From contig JAGXLV010000012.1 of the NCBI GenBank assembly GCA_018334495.1, positions 1-53,785 of the forward strand: a stretch of DNA of 53,785 bases, written 5' to 3'. The notes beneath the pieces are model-generated. The model had not been told where the DNA came from, searched no databases, and saw nothing but the letters and a program-made list of their open reading frames with translations. Source of the DNA: Oleiphilaceae bacterium (GTDB lineage Bacteria; Pseudomonadota; Gammaproteobacteria; Pseudomonadales; Oleiphilaceae). Positions within the stretch are counted from its first letter, which is position 1. Each line of letters starts with the position of its first letter. Below are positions 26,296 through 35,588 of the stretch, piece by piece. The translations under genes were made by a program, and so were the position numbers.

Positions 26296-27489
26296 TCAAG
26301 CGGTTACCGGTCGCTTTTCTGGCAACATCAATGACAGCGACGCCGCCATTGCTACCAGCCCGGCGGAAATCCACAAACAGGCCTCCAGGCCGTAGACCTG
26401 ATAGACCCAGCCCGAGAGGATGGTGCCCAGCAGCCGGCCGGCGGCGTTGGACATGTAGTAGAAACCCACATCCAGCGACACGCCATCGCTCCTTGCATAG
26501 CTGACAATCAGATAACTGTGCAGGGAGGAGTTGATGGCAAACAACACGCCAAACAGCAGCAGCCCCCCAATCACCACAACCTGTGGCGACCAGCCCGCCA
26601 TCAGGCCAGTCGCAATGGCAGCGGGGATCAGTGCCAGAGCGGCGGCCCAGAGCACTGTCGGCAATTTGCCCTGCATACTGCCGGTGATACGCGGTGCGAT
26701 AGCCTGAATGAAGCCGTAACCGATGACCCAGGTGGCCATGAAGCCGCCGACTTTCCAGAAATCCCAGCCGAACACCGTGTGCAGGTAGACCGGCAGGGCC
26801 ACGACAAACCACACATCCCGGGCGCCGAACAGAAACATTCGGGCCGCTGACAGTACGTTGATGGCGCGGCTTTTGGACAGGATCTCACTGAACTTTGGCC
26901 TGGCCTTGCTCTTGCCCAGCTCCTGTTTGAGCAGGAACAGGCTTGCCAGCCAGACCAACCCCAGAGCCACAGCCATAATGATTACCGCGCCGGTGAAGCC
27001 GGCAGCCACCAGCAACACGCCGCCGAGGAAAAAGCCCACACCTTTGAGGGTGTTCTTGGAGCCAGTCAGGATGGCCACCCACTTGTACAGGGTGCCCTGC
27101 TGCTCATCCGGTACCAGCAATTTGATACCACTCTTGGCGGACATCTTGTTCAGGTCCTTGGCAATGCCGGACAGGGCCTGCGCCGCCATCACCCAGGGCA
27201 CCGTCAGCATGGCCGCCGGCACCGCCAGCATAACCAGCGCCACAATCTGCAGAAACAGCCCGATGTTCATGGTGCGGTTCAGGCCCATGCGGGCACCCAG
27301 GTAACCGCCCACCAGGTTGGTTACCACCCCGAAGAACTCGTAGAAGATGAACAGCAGAGCGATTTCCAGGGGCGAATAGCCCAATTGGTGGAAATGCAGC
27401 ACCACCAGCATCCGCAGGGCGCCGTCCGTCAGGGTAAAGGCCCAGTAATTGCCGGTGATGACCAGATACTGTCGGATGCCGGGCGTCAT
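26296..27489 (-). CDS. arsJ: Organoarsenical efflux MFS transporter ArsJ
   Basis: The 397-residue, roughly 12-helix major facilitator protein starts MTPGIRQYLVITGNYWAFTLTDGALRMLVVLHFHQLGY in the ArsJ manner. ArsJ exports 1-arseno-3-phosphoglycerate, which decays to arsenate outside the cell. The identification rests on this N-terminus, on NKMSAKSGIKLLVPDEQQGTLYKWVA and on the adjacent GAPDH gene, which ends one base before its ATG (stop 27493-27491, start 27489). The pair is thus translationally coupled and makes a known arsenate-resistance pathway. Confidence 0.93.
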   Translation of the reverse strand: MTPGIRQYLVITGNYWAFTLTDGALRMLVVLHFHQLGYSPLEIALLFIFYEFFGVVTNLVGGYLGARMGLNRTMNIGLFLQIVALVMLAVPAAMLTVPWVMAAQALSGIAKDLNKMSAKSGIKLLVPDEQQGTLYKWVAILTGSKNTLKGVGFFLGGVLLVAAGFTGAVIIMAVALGLVWLASLFLLKQELGKSKARPKFSEILSKSRAINVLSAARMFLFGARDVWFVVALPVYLHTVFGWDFWKVGGFMATWVIGYGFIQAIAPRITGSMQGKLPTVLWAAALALIPAAIATGLMAGWSPQVVVIGGLLLFGVLFAINSSLHSYLIVSYARSDGVSLDVGFYYMSNAAGRLLGTILSGWVYQVYGLEACLWISAGLVAMAASLSLMLPEKRPVTA

Positions 27490-27490
27490 A

Positions 27491-28495
27491 TCAGGCCAAC
27501 CCTACCTTGCGTGCCAGCTCCACGGTGCGGTTGGCGTAGCCCCATTCATTGTCGTACCAGGCGTAAATTTTTACCTGGGTGCCGTTCACCACCAGCGTGG
27601 ACAGAGCATCCACGACGGAGGAACGAGGGTCGGTTTTGTAGTCAACGGACACGAGCGGGCGTTCTTCGTAGCCCAGAATGCCTTTCAGCTCGCCGTCGGC
27701 GGCTTCTTTCAGCCATTGATTGACAGTATCGCGATCCGTCGGCGTTTCCACTTCAAACACGCAGTCGGTCAGCGAGGCGTTGGTCAGCGGTATGCGCACC
27801 GCATGGCCGTCCAGCCGGCCTTTCAGCTCCGGAAAGATCTCGATGATTGCGGTGGCAGATCCCGTGGTGGTGGGGATCAGAGAGCTGCCGCAGGCCCGGG
27901 CCCGGCGGAGATCCTTATGGGGTGCGTCAAGGATGGTCTGGGTATTGGTCAGGCTGTGAATGGTGGTGATGGAACCGTGCTTGATGCCCAGTTTTTCGTG
28001 AATCACTTTCACCACTGGCGCCAGGCAGTTGGTGGTGCAGGAAGCCGCCGTTACAATGCGATCATTAACCGGATCAAACACCTCTTCATTCACACCCATG
28101 GTAATATTCTTCGCGCCCGCTTCCTTGACCGGCGCGGTGACCACAACCCGTTTTACGCCCTGGTCCAGGTAAGCCTGCAATACCTTTACGGTCTTGTTAA
28201 CACCACTGGCTTCAATCACCAGATCGCAACCGGACCAGTCGGTGTCGCCGATGGCCCTGTTCCGGGTGACCCGGATTTGCCGGCCGTCGATCATGATGGT
28301 GTCGCCGTCGGCGCCCGCTTCGTGATTCCAGCGGCCATGCACACTGTCGAAATTCAGCAGGTGCGCCAGAGTGGCGGCATCGGCGCCCGGATCGTTGATG
28401 GCGACAAATTCCATTTCCGGCCATTGCCAGGCTGCACGCAGGGCAAGACGACCGATTCGGCCAAAGCCATTGATGCCCACTTTGAGTTTGCTCAT
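27491..28495 (-). CDS. Arsenate-associated glyceraldehyde-3-phosphate dehydrogenase
   Basis: The 334-residue type I GAPDH shows the NAD fold [14 protein letters not shown], the catalytic motif [10 protein letters not shown] (Cys near residue 153) and [14 protein letters not shown]. In ars operons this enzyme uses arsenate in place of phosphate to form 1-arseno-3-phosphoglycerate for export by ArsJ. It is therefore probably dedicated to arsenate detoxification and not the glycolytic enzyme, though sequence alone cannot exclude both roles. The ATG at 28495 follows GGGAGCATTTC. It lies 43 bp after the ArsC-ArsR fusion and is coupled to arsJ. Confidence 0.93.
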   Translation of the reverse strand: MSKLKVGINGFGRIGRLALRAAWQWPEMEFVAINDPGADAATLAHLLNFDSVHGRWNHEAGADGDTIMIDGRQIRVTRNRAIGDTDWSGCDLVIEASGVNKTVKVLQAYLDQGVKRVVVTAPVKEAGAKNITMGVNEEVFDPVNDRIVTAASCTTNCLAPVVKVIHEKLGIKHGSITTIHSLTNTQTILDAPHKDLRRARACGSSLIPTTTGSATAIIEIFPELKGRLDGHAVRIPLTNASLTDCVFEVETPTDRDTVNQWLKEAADGELKGILGYEERPLVSVDYKTDPRSSVVDALSTLVVNGTQVKIYAWYDNEWGYANRTVELARKVGLA

Positions 28496-28538
28496 GAAAT
28501 GCTCCCTTATCGGTATTCAAATTGTCATTAACCCGGAC

Positions 28539-29303
28539 TCAGAGGAATCGGACAACCGGCCGATCGTCCATGGCTTTCAGCCGCTCCAGCTCTTTTTTTA
28601 TCAGGCCCGCATTACTGTCTGATGTGTCATCCAGCAGCCGCATCAGCCAAGGAGGCATTTGCGGATGAAGGCAATAGTAGACCCACTGACCCTGGCGATC
28701 TGTTTCCAGCAAGCCGGCCTCTTTCAGGGTTGCCAGGTGGCGACTGACCTTCGGTTGCGCGGATTCAAGTGCCGTCGTCAACTCATAAACGCAGAGCTTT
28801 TTCTGGTCACGAATCAGCAAAAGCATGGCCAGCCGAAGATCGTCCCCGAGCGCCCGGAACACGCTGACCGGGTGGTAATCCAGGGATTTCAGGCCGGTCT
28901 CTTTCTGGTGCACCAGTGTAAACAGACCAATTCGCTCTTTCAGCTCTTTGAGGGTAATGGCAAAGGTGGCGTGCCGGTTTGCCGGGACCGGGTCGCGGAA
29001 ATCCCAGGCGATCTGCTGGGCCGGCTGACATATCCTTCCGCACTCGTTGGTCGCTTTTTCACAAAGAGTGATGACGTAATCCCAATTCTCATCCTGCAGC
29101 TCGGCCAACTGCTTGCTGCGCAGCCCCTCCACCGCGATCCCTGACTCCTGTAACACCTGCAACGCCATGGGATGCGGCTGCGATGGATCAGTACCGGCAC
29201 TGGCAACCTCAAACCGGTCGCCGGCCATGTGCCTGAGCAGGGCCTCCGCCATCAGGGAACGAGCGCTGTTGGCTGTGCAAACAAATAAAATGCGACGCTT
29301 CAT
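28539..29303 (-). CDS. Fusion of arsenate reductase (LMW-phosphatase type ArsC) and ArsR repressor
   Basis: Residues 1 to about 135 form a thioredoxin-coupled ArsC: active-site loop C9-TANSARS and the shuttle cysteines C81 (ITLCEKA) and C88 (NECGRIC), equivalent to C10/C82/C89 of S. aureus ArsC. Residues about 143-240 form an ArsR winged helix: FRALGDDLRLAMLLLI, then the recognition helix QPKVSRHLATLKEAGLL and wing GQWVYYCLHP. The usual ELCVC As(III) site reads KLCVYEL, leaving single cysteines C171 and C211 in the ArsR part, so the sensing site may differ or involve the ArsC cysteines. The frame is continuous from the ATG at 29303. It heads the arsCR-gapdh-arsJ operon and should repress it and the divergent arsH-acr3 unit. 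Confidence 0.93.
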   Translation of the reverse strand: MKRRILFVCTANSARSLMAEALLRHMAGDRFEVASAGTDPSQPHPMALQVLQESGIAVEGLRSKQLAELQDENWDYVITLCEKATNECGRICQPAQQIAWDFRDPVPANRHATFAITLKELKERIGLFTLVHQKETGLKSLDYHPVSVFRALGDDLRLAMLLLIRDQKKLCVYELTTALESAQPKVSRHLATLKEAGLLETDRQGQWVYYCLHPQMPPWLMRLLDDTSDSNAGLIKKELERLKAMDDRPVVRFL

Positions 29304-29313
29304 ATCTGATTTT

Positions 29314-29356
29314 CCATATATATTACTTTGTGTATATTCAGTTTTTTGGATACTAT
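29314..29356 (+). promoter_or_regulatory. arsH promoter with overlapping AT-rich ArsR operator candidate
   Basis: TTGTGT (29328-29333) and TACTAT (29351-29356), 17 bp apart, form a sigma-70-type promoter reading toward arsH. The AT-rich stretch at 29314-29340, with an imperfect dyad ATATA...TATAT, overlaps the -35 and lies just upstream of the ArsC-ArsR start, where an ArsR operator would be expected to control both directions. Confidence 0.55.
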
Positions 29357-29496
29357 CGGATCCGGGCCGGCAAGTAAAACAGAATCCAGGCCAGGTTCCT
29401 CACCGGAGCGGACCCAGTATCTTTCTGGCATGTCATTCGTCTTCCCTCCGGCTATCCTTTGCGTTTAACCTTTGAAAACAGATTCAGTGGAGCACC

Positions 29497-30213
29497 ATGA
29501 GTAACGAAACACTGCCCAACATTGACCCGACGCTGTTCGCCGCCGCCACGACTGATGACGTCTTCGCTGCGAAGCCTTCGGCCCACCCACCAAGGCTATT
29601 GCTCCTGTATGGATCCCTGCGGGAACGCTCGTTCAGCCGGCTGGCGGTGGAGGAAGCGGCTCGATTGCTGACTGCCATGGGCGCCGAAATCCGGGTATTT
29701 AATCCGCGGGGGCTGCCGCTTGCCGATGCCGAGGAGGCCACTCACCCGAAGGTTCAGGAATTACGGGAACTGGCCCAATGGTCGGAGGGCATGGTGTGGT
29801 GCTCACCGGAACGCCATGGCGCGATGACCGGCATCATGAAGACGCAGATCGACTGGATCCCCCTGTCCATCGGCGGTATGCGCCCGACCCAGGGCAAGAC
29901 CCTGGCGGTGATGCAGGTCTGCGGTGGCTCCCAGTCGTTCAATGCGGTAAATCAGCTGCGGGTGCTGGGTCGCTGGATGCGTATGGTGACCATCCCCAAC
30001 CAGTCCTCTGTGCCCAAGGCCTTTACCGAATTCGACGAGCATGACCGCATGCGGCCGTCGCCTTACTACAACCGCATCGTGGATGTCATGGAAGAGCTGG
30101 TGAAGTTCACGCTGCTGATCCGGGATCGCAGCGATTACCTGACGGACCGCTATTCCGAACGGGTAGAAAGTGCCGAAGAAGTGTCAGAACGTGTCAATCA
30201 GCGATCCCTGTGA
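29497..30213 (+). CDS. arsH: Organoarsenical oxidase ArsH (NADPH-dependent FMN protein)
   Basis: ArsH is a flavodoxin-like enzyme that oxidises trivalent methyl or aromatic arsenicals to less toxic pentavalent forms. The 238-residue protein has the FMN-phosphate loop [33 protein letters not shown] and [20 protein letters not shown], all characteristic. The ATG at 29497 follows GTGGAGCACC. It is the first gene of the divergent unit and is 10 bp upstream of the acr3 start, so the two are certainly linked. Confidence 0.96.
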   Translation: MSNETLPNIDPTLFAAATTDDVFAAKPSAHPPRLLLLYGSLRERSFSRLAVEEAARLLTAMGAEIRVFNPRGLPLADAEEATHPKVQELRELAQWSEGMVWCSPERHGAMTGIMKTQIDWIPLSIGGMRPTQGKTLAVMQVCGGSQSFNAVNQLRVLGRWMRMVTIPNQSSVPKAFTEFDEHDRMRPSPYYNRIVDVMEELVKFTLLIRDRSDYLTDRYSERVESAEEVSERVNQRSL

Positions 30214-30223
30214 GAGGCAAACC

Positions 30224-31294
30224 ATGAGCAGCAATACAGAAGTGAATGCAAATGAGGACATCGGTGGCGGCATGGACCTGTTTGGCAAATACCTGTCGGT
30301 CTGGGTGGCTCTGGCCATCGTTGCCGGCGTGGCACTGGGCCAGCTGGCACCCTCGGTGCCGGATGCCTTGTCGCGGTTTGAATACGCCCAGGTCTCCATT
30401 CCCATCGCCATTCTGATCTGGGCCATGATCTTCCCGATGATGGCCCAGATTGATTTCAGCGCCATCCTGAACGTGAGAAAAGAACCGAAAGGACTGGCCA
30501 TTACCACCATCGTGAACTGGCTGATCAAGCCCTTCACCATGTTTGCCATCGCCTGGTTTTTCCTGATGGTGGTGTTCGAACCCTTCATTGCACCACAACT
30601 GGCCAGCGAGTACCTCGCCGGCGCCATACTGCTCGGCGCCGCGCCCTGCACCGCCATGGTGTTTGTCTGGAGCTACCTCACCAAAGGCGATGCCGCTTAC
30701 ACCCTGGTTCAGGTGTCTCTCAACGATCTGATCATGTTGTTTGCCTTCGCGCCGATTGTGGTGTTCCTGCTGGGCATCTCCGACATTCAGGTGCCCTGGA
30801 ATACGGTGATGCTGTCCGTGGTGCTGTACATCGTCATCCCCCTGGTTGCTGGCTATCTTACTCGCCGCACACTGATTGCCCGCCGCGGACAGCGCTGGTT
30901 CGACGACGTATTCATGAAGCGCCTCAGTCCGCTCACCCCGGCGGCACTGATCGTTACCCTGGTGCTGCTGTTTGCCTTTCAGGGAGAAGTGATACTGGAA
31001 AACCCGTTTCATATCGCGCTGATTGCCGTACCTCTGATCGTCCAGACCGTACTGGTTTTTTTCATCGCCTACGGCTGGGCCAAATTGTGGAAAGTGCGCC
31101 ACTGCATCGCCGCGCCCGGGGCCATGATTGGTGCCAGTAACTTTTTCGAACTGGCGGTTGCGGCGGCTATTGCCCTGTTCGGCCTGCAATCTGGCGCAGC
31201 TCTGGCGGCGGTGGTTGGTGTGCTGGTGGAAGTACCACTGATGCTGATGCTGGTGCGCATTGCCAACAAAACCCGGGACAGTTTCCCGGCTTGA
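30224..31294 (+). CDS. arsB: Arsenite efflux pump Acr3
   Basis: The 356-residue, 10-helix BART-superfamily transporter expels As(III) driven by the proton gradient. The essential Cys of helix 4 is in GAAPCTAMVFVWS and the helix-9 Glu in GASNFFELAVAAAIALFG; the helix-1 start DLFGKYLSVWVALAIVAG is also family-typical. The ATG at 30224 follows GAGAGGCAAACC. Acr3 is often labelled arsB although unrelated to E. coli ArsB. It ends the arsH-acr3 unit. Confidence 0.95.
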   Translation: MSSNTEVNANEDIGGGMDLFGKYLSVWVALAIVAGVALGQLAPSVPDALSRFEYAQVSIPIAILIWAMIFPMMAQIDFSAILNVRKEPKGLAITTIVNWLIKPFTMFAIAWFFLMVVFEPFIAPQLASEYLAGAILLGAAPCTAMVFVWSYLTKGDAAYTLVQVSLNDLIMLFAFAPIVVFLLGISDIQVPWNTVMLSVVLYIVIPLVAGYLTRRTLIARRGQRWFDDVFMKRLSPLTPAALIVTLVLLFAFQGEVILENPFHIALIAVPLIVQTVLVFFIAYGWAKLWKVRHCIAAPGAMIGASNFFELAVAAAIALFGLQSGAALAAVVGVLVEVPLMLMLVRIANKTRDSFPA

Positions 31295-31412
31295 GGACGA
31301 TGACGAGTGCATGAAGCCGTCGCCGTCATAACTGCAGCGTGTCTGTTATGGAAGAACTTATGGTTTATCTGATGCCCGCTACTGCCCTGTCGCGACAAAG
31401 GCTCCATTGTTG

Positions 31413-32999
31413 ATGGGTCGACTTCTCTTAATCACTTTTCTGCTAAACGGACTTTTCCTGGCCCTGGTGTTGCCGGCTTATCCCGACCTGCCCTGGATTG
31501 CCGCCGAAGCGCTCCTGCTGTCCGGGATTTTTGCCGTATTGCGCCCCCCTATTCTGCGTTCGGGCCTGGCAGGGGCAACCGGCATCCTCTATGCCTTGCT
31601 GGTCTTTTTCACCCTCTGCGACTTCCTCGTCCGCGAAAGCCTGGGCCGCTCTCTCAACATCTATCTGGAAGCCGGCAAAATCTCGGCCGCTTTTAACCTC
31701 CTGGAGACGAACCTTGGGCCCATCCTTTCAATTGCCGGACTGATAATCCTGCTGCTGGCGCTCGGCGCACTGGCCGTGGTGGTGGCCAGGCTACTCAACC
31801 GAATTGACCGTGGCTCCCCATCCCGCGGTCAGCGCCGCGCCATGATGGCACTTGGCCTTCTGGCGGCGATACTAACCCAGGCCCAGTGGCTGCCCGTGGC
31901 CTGGACCGGTTCCGCGCAAATCGCGCAACAGGCCTTGCTGGCAATCGATACCCACAGGACAACACAGGCTTTTCGAACGCATCTGGAGGCTGAAAACCAA
32001 AACAGTGGCGCCAGAGCGCTGCCGGCCCTGGGGGACGCTGACGTCATTCTGGGTTTCGTCGAATCCTACGGGGTGTCGGCGATCCTCGATCCGCGCTACC
32101 GGGACCTCATTGGTAGGCGACTGGACTTGATGGAAACCGCCCTCACTGACGCGGGGCTGCATCTGGTCAGCGGCAAGCTGCGGTCACCGGTTCAGGGCGG
32201 CCAGTCCTGGCTGGCTCACGCCACCCTGCTAAGCGGACAATGGATCACGACCCAGCTTGATTATGAAACTCTGCTGGCCAGCGACTACCCGACTCTGATC
32301 GATGACTTGCGCTTGACCGGCCACGACACGATCGCCGTTATGCCCGCCATCACCAGAGCCTGGCCGGAAGGCCGCCAACTGGGGTACGACCGCATTTACG
32401 ATTCTTCCAGCATGGATTATGAAGGCCCGCCCCTGAACTGGGTCACCATGCCCGATCAGTACACCTGGTCCTGGTTTGCCCGAACCATTCAAGCGCAATC
32501 GGACAGGCCTTTGTTTGCGGAAATTGCGCTGATTAGCAGTCATGCCCCCTGGGTGCCTATTCTGCCGGTGCTGGATGCCTGGGAGACCATAGGGGACGGT
32601 CGGGTGTTCGAACCCTGGCGCGACAGCGGCGAGGCTCCCGCCAGCCTGTGGCAGGATACTGATCGGGTCCGTAAGCACTACACCCGCGCTATCGATTACG
32701 CGCTCGCAGTCATCACCGGCTACGCGTCCCGCCATGTCGACAACAACACCTTGCTGATGATCGTGGGTGACCACCAACCTGCGCCATTGATTACCGGCGA
32801 CAACGCCAGCCGGGAGGTAATGGTGCACCTGATCAGCGCTGATCCGGACCTGCTGACGCCTTTTATCGATGATCGCGGCAAACTGGATTCCGCGCCCTCG
32901 GGGCTGTCCGGTTTCCAGCCAGGAACAAGGCCCATGCCCAACGTGGAGGGCGAACCCATGGACCGATTCCGGCCCTTCCTGCAGCGACATTTTCACTAG
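31413..32999 (+). CDS. Membrane-anchored sulfatase/alkaline phosphatase superfamily protein
   Basis: The 528-residue protein has about five N-terminal membrane helices (residues 1 to about 170) and a periplasmic C-terminal domain of the sulfatase fold, the architecture of LTA synthases and phosphoethanolamine transferases. Metal- and nucleophile-region motifs are recognisable but divergent: GFVESYGVSAI, SWLAHATLLSG, ALISSHAPW and MIVGDHQPAP. It may transfer or cleave a phospho-alcohol head group on an envelope lipid or glycan, but no substrate can be named. The ATG at 31413 follows two TTG codons; the SD AAAGG is rather distant. It has no operon partner, being 118 bp after acr3 and convergent with uvrD. 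Confidence 0.75.
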   Translation: MGRLLLITFLLNGLFLALVLPAYPDLPWIAAEALLLSGIFAVLRPPILRSGLAGATGILYALLVFFTLCDFLVRESLGRSLNIYLEAGKISAAFNLLETNLGPILSIAGLIILLLALGALAVVVARLLNRIDRGSPSRGQRRAMMALGLLAAILTQAQWLPVAWTGSAQIAQQALLAIDTHRTTQAFRTHLEAENQNSGARALPALGDADVILGFVESYGVSAILDPRYRDLIGRRLDLMETALTDAGLHLVSGKLRSPVQGGQSWLAHATLLSGQWITTQLDYETLLASDYPTLIDDLRLTGHDTIAVMPAITRAWPEGRQLGYDRIYDSSSMDYEGPPLNWVTMPDQYTWSWFARTIQAQSDRPLFAEIALISSHAPWVPILPVLDAWETIGDGRVFEPWRDSGEAPASLWQDTDRVRKHYTRAIDYALAVITGYASRHVDNNTLLMIVGDHQPAPLITGDNASREVMVHLISADPDLLTPFIDDRGKLDSAPSGLSGFQPGTRPMPNVEGEPMDRFRPFLQRHFH

Positions 33000-33039
33000 C
33001 CGTCATCGCACCGCTTGATCCCCGAAATCCCGGTAAATC

Positions 33040-35205
33040 TCAGCAGGCTTCCAGCGGCGCAAAAGCCAGCACCAGCCATTTGGCGCCTTCATCAAAGTTG
33101 ACCTGCACCCGGGCGTGGTGGCCGCTGCCCTCGCAGTTCATCACGATGCCTTCGCCGAATTTGGGATGACGCACACGCTGGCCCAGCCGCAGGCCCGCCT
33201 CTTTGGCCGACGTATCGTCGAGCGGCCCCTGTCCCGAGCCCTGCAGCATGGCCGGCCGGCTTACCGTGTTGCGAAGCCGCACTTCCTGGAGGCAATCCGG
33301 AGGGATTTCCCGAACGAATCGTGACAGGGCGTGGAACTTCTCCTGGCCGTAGAGTCGCCGTGATTCGGCGTAGGTGAGGATCAGCTTTTTCATCGCCCGG
33401 GTGATGCCCACATAGGCCAGCCTGCGTTCCTCTTCCATGCGACCCGGTTCCTCCAGGGACATGCTATGGGGGAAAAGGCCCTCCTCGATACCGGCCAGGA
33501 ACACCAGAGGGAACTCCAGACCCTTGGCCGAGTGCAGTGTCATCAGCTGTACGCTGTCTTCATGGTCTTCGGCCTGAGCCTCGCCCGCATCCAGAGCCGC
33601 CCGGGAGACAAATTCAGCAAGGGCATCCTCGCCATCTTCGACCTCGAAATCGGCCATTGCATTGACCAGCTCGTCTAGGTTTTCCGCCCTCGCCTGGCCT
33701 TTTTCACCCTTTTCATTAGCGTGGTAATTGCGCAAGCCACTGGCCTCGATAGCCTGTTGCGCCAGACCCTGAAGGCTGGCGTTCTCCGCCATTTCAGTCA
33801 GCGCTTCAATAATTTCCATAAAACTTTGCAGGCCGGTCTTGGCGCGCCCTTTCAAGGCGCCGGCAGCCAGCATGCGCTCAGCGGCCTGCCACAGCGAGAA
33901 ACTTTGTTCCACCGCCAGCGCCCGAATCTCCGCCAGGCTCTTGGCGCCGATACCCCGTGGCGGCAGGTTTACAACCCGCTCAAAGGCGGCGTCGTCATTG
34001 CGGTAATGCACCAGACGCAGATACCCCAGAGCATTGCGGATTTCCTGACGATCGTAAAACCGGAGCCCGCCATAGACCCGGTAAGGTATGTCCTGACGCA
34101 CCAGGGATTCCTCCAATACCCGGGACTGGGCGTTGGAGCGATAAAGAATGGCGGCTTCGCTGCGCAGGTTGCCCTCCATCACCCAGGTGCTGATGGTGTC
34201 GGCAATATAATTGGCCTCGTCCTGCTCATTGAAAGCCGCATAAAGGCTGATCGGGTCGCCGTCCGGACCATCGGTCCAGAGTTCCTTGCCAAGACGCCCC
34301 TGATTGTTGGCGATCACCGCGTTTGCCGCTTTCAGGATCAACTGGGTGGAACGATAGTTCTGTTCCAGGCGCACCAGCCGGGCGTCGGGAAAATCCTTCT
34401 GGTACTGCTGGAGGTTTTCCACCCGGGCGCCGCGCCAGCCATAAATGGACTGATCGTCGTCCCCCACAATCGTCGAGGGTACGCGATTACCCGCCAACAC
34501 CTGCAGCCAGGCATACTGAATGGCGTTGGTGTCCTGGAACTCGTCCACCAGAATATGCCTGAACCGGCCCTGATAATGCGCCAGCAGTTCCGGCCGGTAC
34601 AACCACAGCTCATGGGAACGCAACAACAACTCGCCGAAGTCCACCAACCCCGCCTGCTGACAAAGCTGCTCATAACGACGGTAAATCTTCAGCATGGTGC
34701 TGGTGAAATGGTCGCCGGGATTTTCCTGAATGTGATTCGCCCGCAGGCCTTCGTCTTTCTGGCTGCTGATAAACCACTGGGCCTGCTTGGGCGGCCAGCG
34801 GCTCTCATCAATCTCCATCTCCCGCATCACGCGCTTGACCAGCCGAAGCTGATCGTCGCTGTCCAGCACCTGGAAGTTCTCCGGCAGCCCGGCGTCTTTG
34901 GCGTGGGATCGCAGCAGCCGATGGGCAATCCCGTGAAAGGTCCCCAGCCAGAGGCCCCGGGACGGCAGGTTGAGCATCTGCTCAATACGGCTGCGCATCT
35001 CGCGGGCGGCCTTGTTGGTAAAAGTCACGGCCAGAATCGCGGTGGGCGGGACCCGGTCAACCTGCATCAGCCACGCCATGCGGTGAATCAGCACCCGTGT
35101 CTTGCCACTACCGGCGCCGGCCAGCACCAGAAGGTGATCGTTCTGGGCAGTCACCGCCTCGCGCTGGGCGTCATTGAGGGGGTCGATGATCGGGGAAACA
35201 TCCAT
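33040..35205 (-). CDS. uvrD: DNA helicase II UvrD
   Basis: UvrD is the 3'-5' SF1 helicase of nucleotide excision and mismatch repair. The 721 residues match E. coli UvrD (720). The start MDVSPIIDPLNDAQREAV, Walker A AGAGSGKT, DEFQDTN and the QNYRST and VQLMTLHSAKGLEFP motifs are all in place, as is the C-terminal Tudor-like end HPKFGEGIVMNCEGSG. The ATG is at 35205. The upstream region carries the two structured repeats, so its promoter lies within or just before them. Confidence 0.97.
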   Translation of the reverse strand: MDVSPIIDPLNDAQREAVTAQNDHLLVLAGAGSGKTRVLIHRMAWLMQVDRVPPTAILAVTFTNKAAREMRSRIEQMLNLPSRGLWLGTFHGIAHRLLRSHAKDAGLPENFQVLDSDDQLRLVKRVMREMEIDESRWPPKQAQWFISSQKDEGLRANHIQENPGDHFTSTMLKIYRRYEQLCQQAGLVDFGELLLRSHELWLYRPELLAHYQGRFRHILVDEFQDTNAIQYAWLQVLAGNRVPSTIVGDDDQSIYGWRGARVENLQQYQKDFPDARLVRLEQNYRSTQLILKAANAVIANNQGRLGKELWTDGPDGDPISLYAAFNEQDEANYIADTISTWVMEGNLRSEAAILYRSNAQSRVLEESLVRQDIPYRVYGGLRFYDRQEIRNALGYLRLVHYRNDDAAFERVVNLPPRGIGAKSLAEIRALAVEQSFSLWQAAERMLAAGALKGRAKTGLQSFMEIIEALTEMAENASLQGLAQQAIEASGLRNYHANEKGEKGQARAENLDELVNAMADFEVEDGEDALAEFVSRAALDAGEAQAEDHEDSVQLMTLHSAKGLEFPLVFLAGIEEGLFPHSMSLEEPGRMEEERRLAYVGITRAMKKLILTYAESRRLYGQEKFHALSRFVREIPPDCLQEVRLRNTVSRPAMLQGSGQGPLDDTSAKEAGLRLGQRVRHPKFGEGIVMNCEGSGHHARVQVNFDEGAKWLVLAFAPLEAC

Positions 35206-35380
35206 AAGACAGGGTCACAAGCTGTTTGAAATTTAAGTGCCAGATTATAACAGGCCTGCGTGAGGAGTATTACGTTCAAAGCCTCAAGAAAGCGGGGCGG
35301 CGAGTTTTGTGGGCAAATGCGCGTGTTGAGAGTGTGCCATTGAGACCTGAGCCTGCAAGATTAGGTGGCAGAATGCGGCC

Positions 35381-35474
35381 GGCGATGGTTTTTCAGGACA
35401 CGCCCGTGAATACGTCCATGTAGGGCTCGGGCGCAGCCATCCCTGGCTGCTCACGGTCCTGAAAAACCATCCCC
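35381..35474 (+). repeat. Structured intergenic element, copy A
   Basis: The outer arms ATGGTTTTTCAGGAC (35385-35399) and GTCCTGAAAAACCAT (35456-35470) are a perfect 15-bp inverted repeat, extendable with one mismatch. Inside are two hairpins: TACG-TCCA-TGTA (35411-35422) and GCAGCC-ATCCCT-GGCTGC (35433-35450). The whole folds as a three-way junction of about 90 nt. It is an inverted, diverged copy of the element at 35589-35700. It contains no plausible gene. Confidence 0.85.
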
Positions 35475-35588
35475 GACCCCATTTCTCAGGCTTGAGCGAT
35501 ATCGCATACATCAAAGACTTAAAACTTGAAAAAATATCCATCCCCGACCTCGACAGATATTCAGAGAAGCAAACTCAAAACCGGAAGA

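Noticed and set aside
30194..31312. 372-codon open frame on the minus strand
   Set aside because: Antisense to acr3; extreme His/Gln content and no similarity to any family.
33721..35229. 502-codon open frame on the plus strand
   Set aside because: Antisense to uvrD in the frame that high-GC codon bias keeps open; no recognisable fold or SD.
35284..35541. 85-codon minus-strand frame over copy A
   Set aside because: It reads through the repeat element and its peptide only reflects the repeat; no SD and no similarity.
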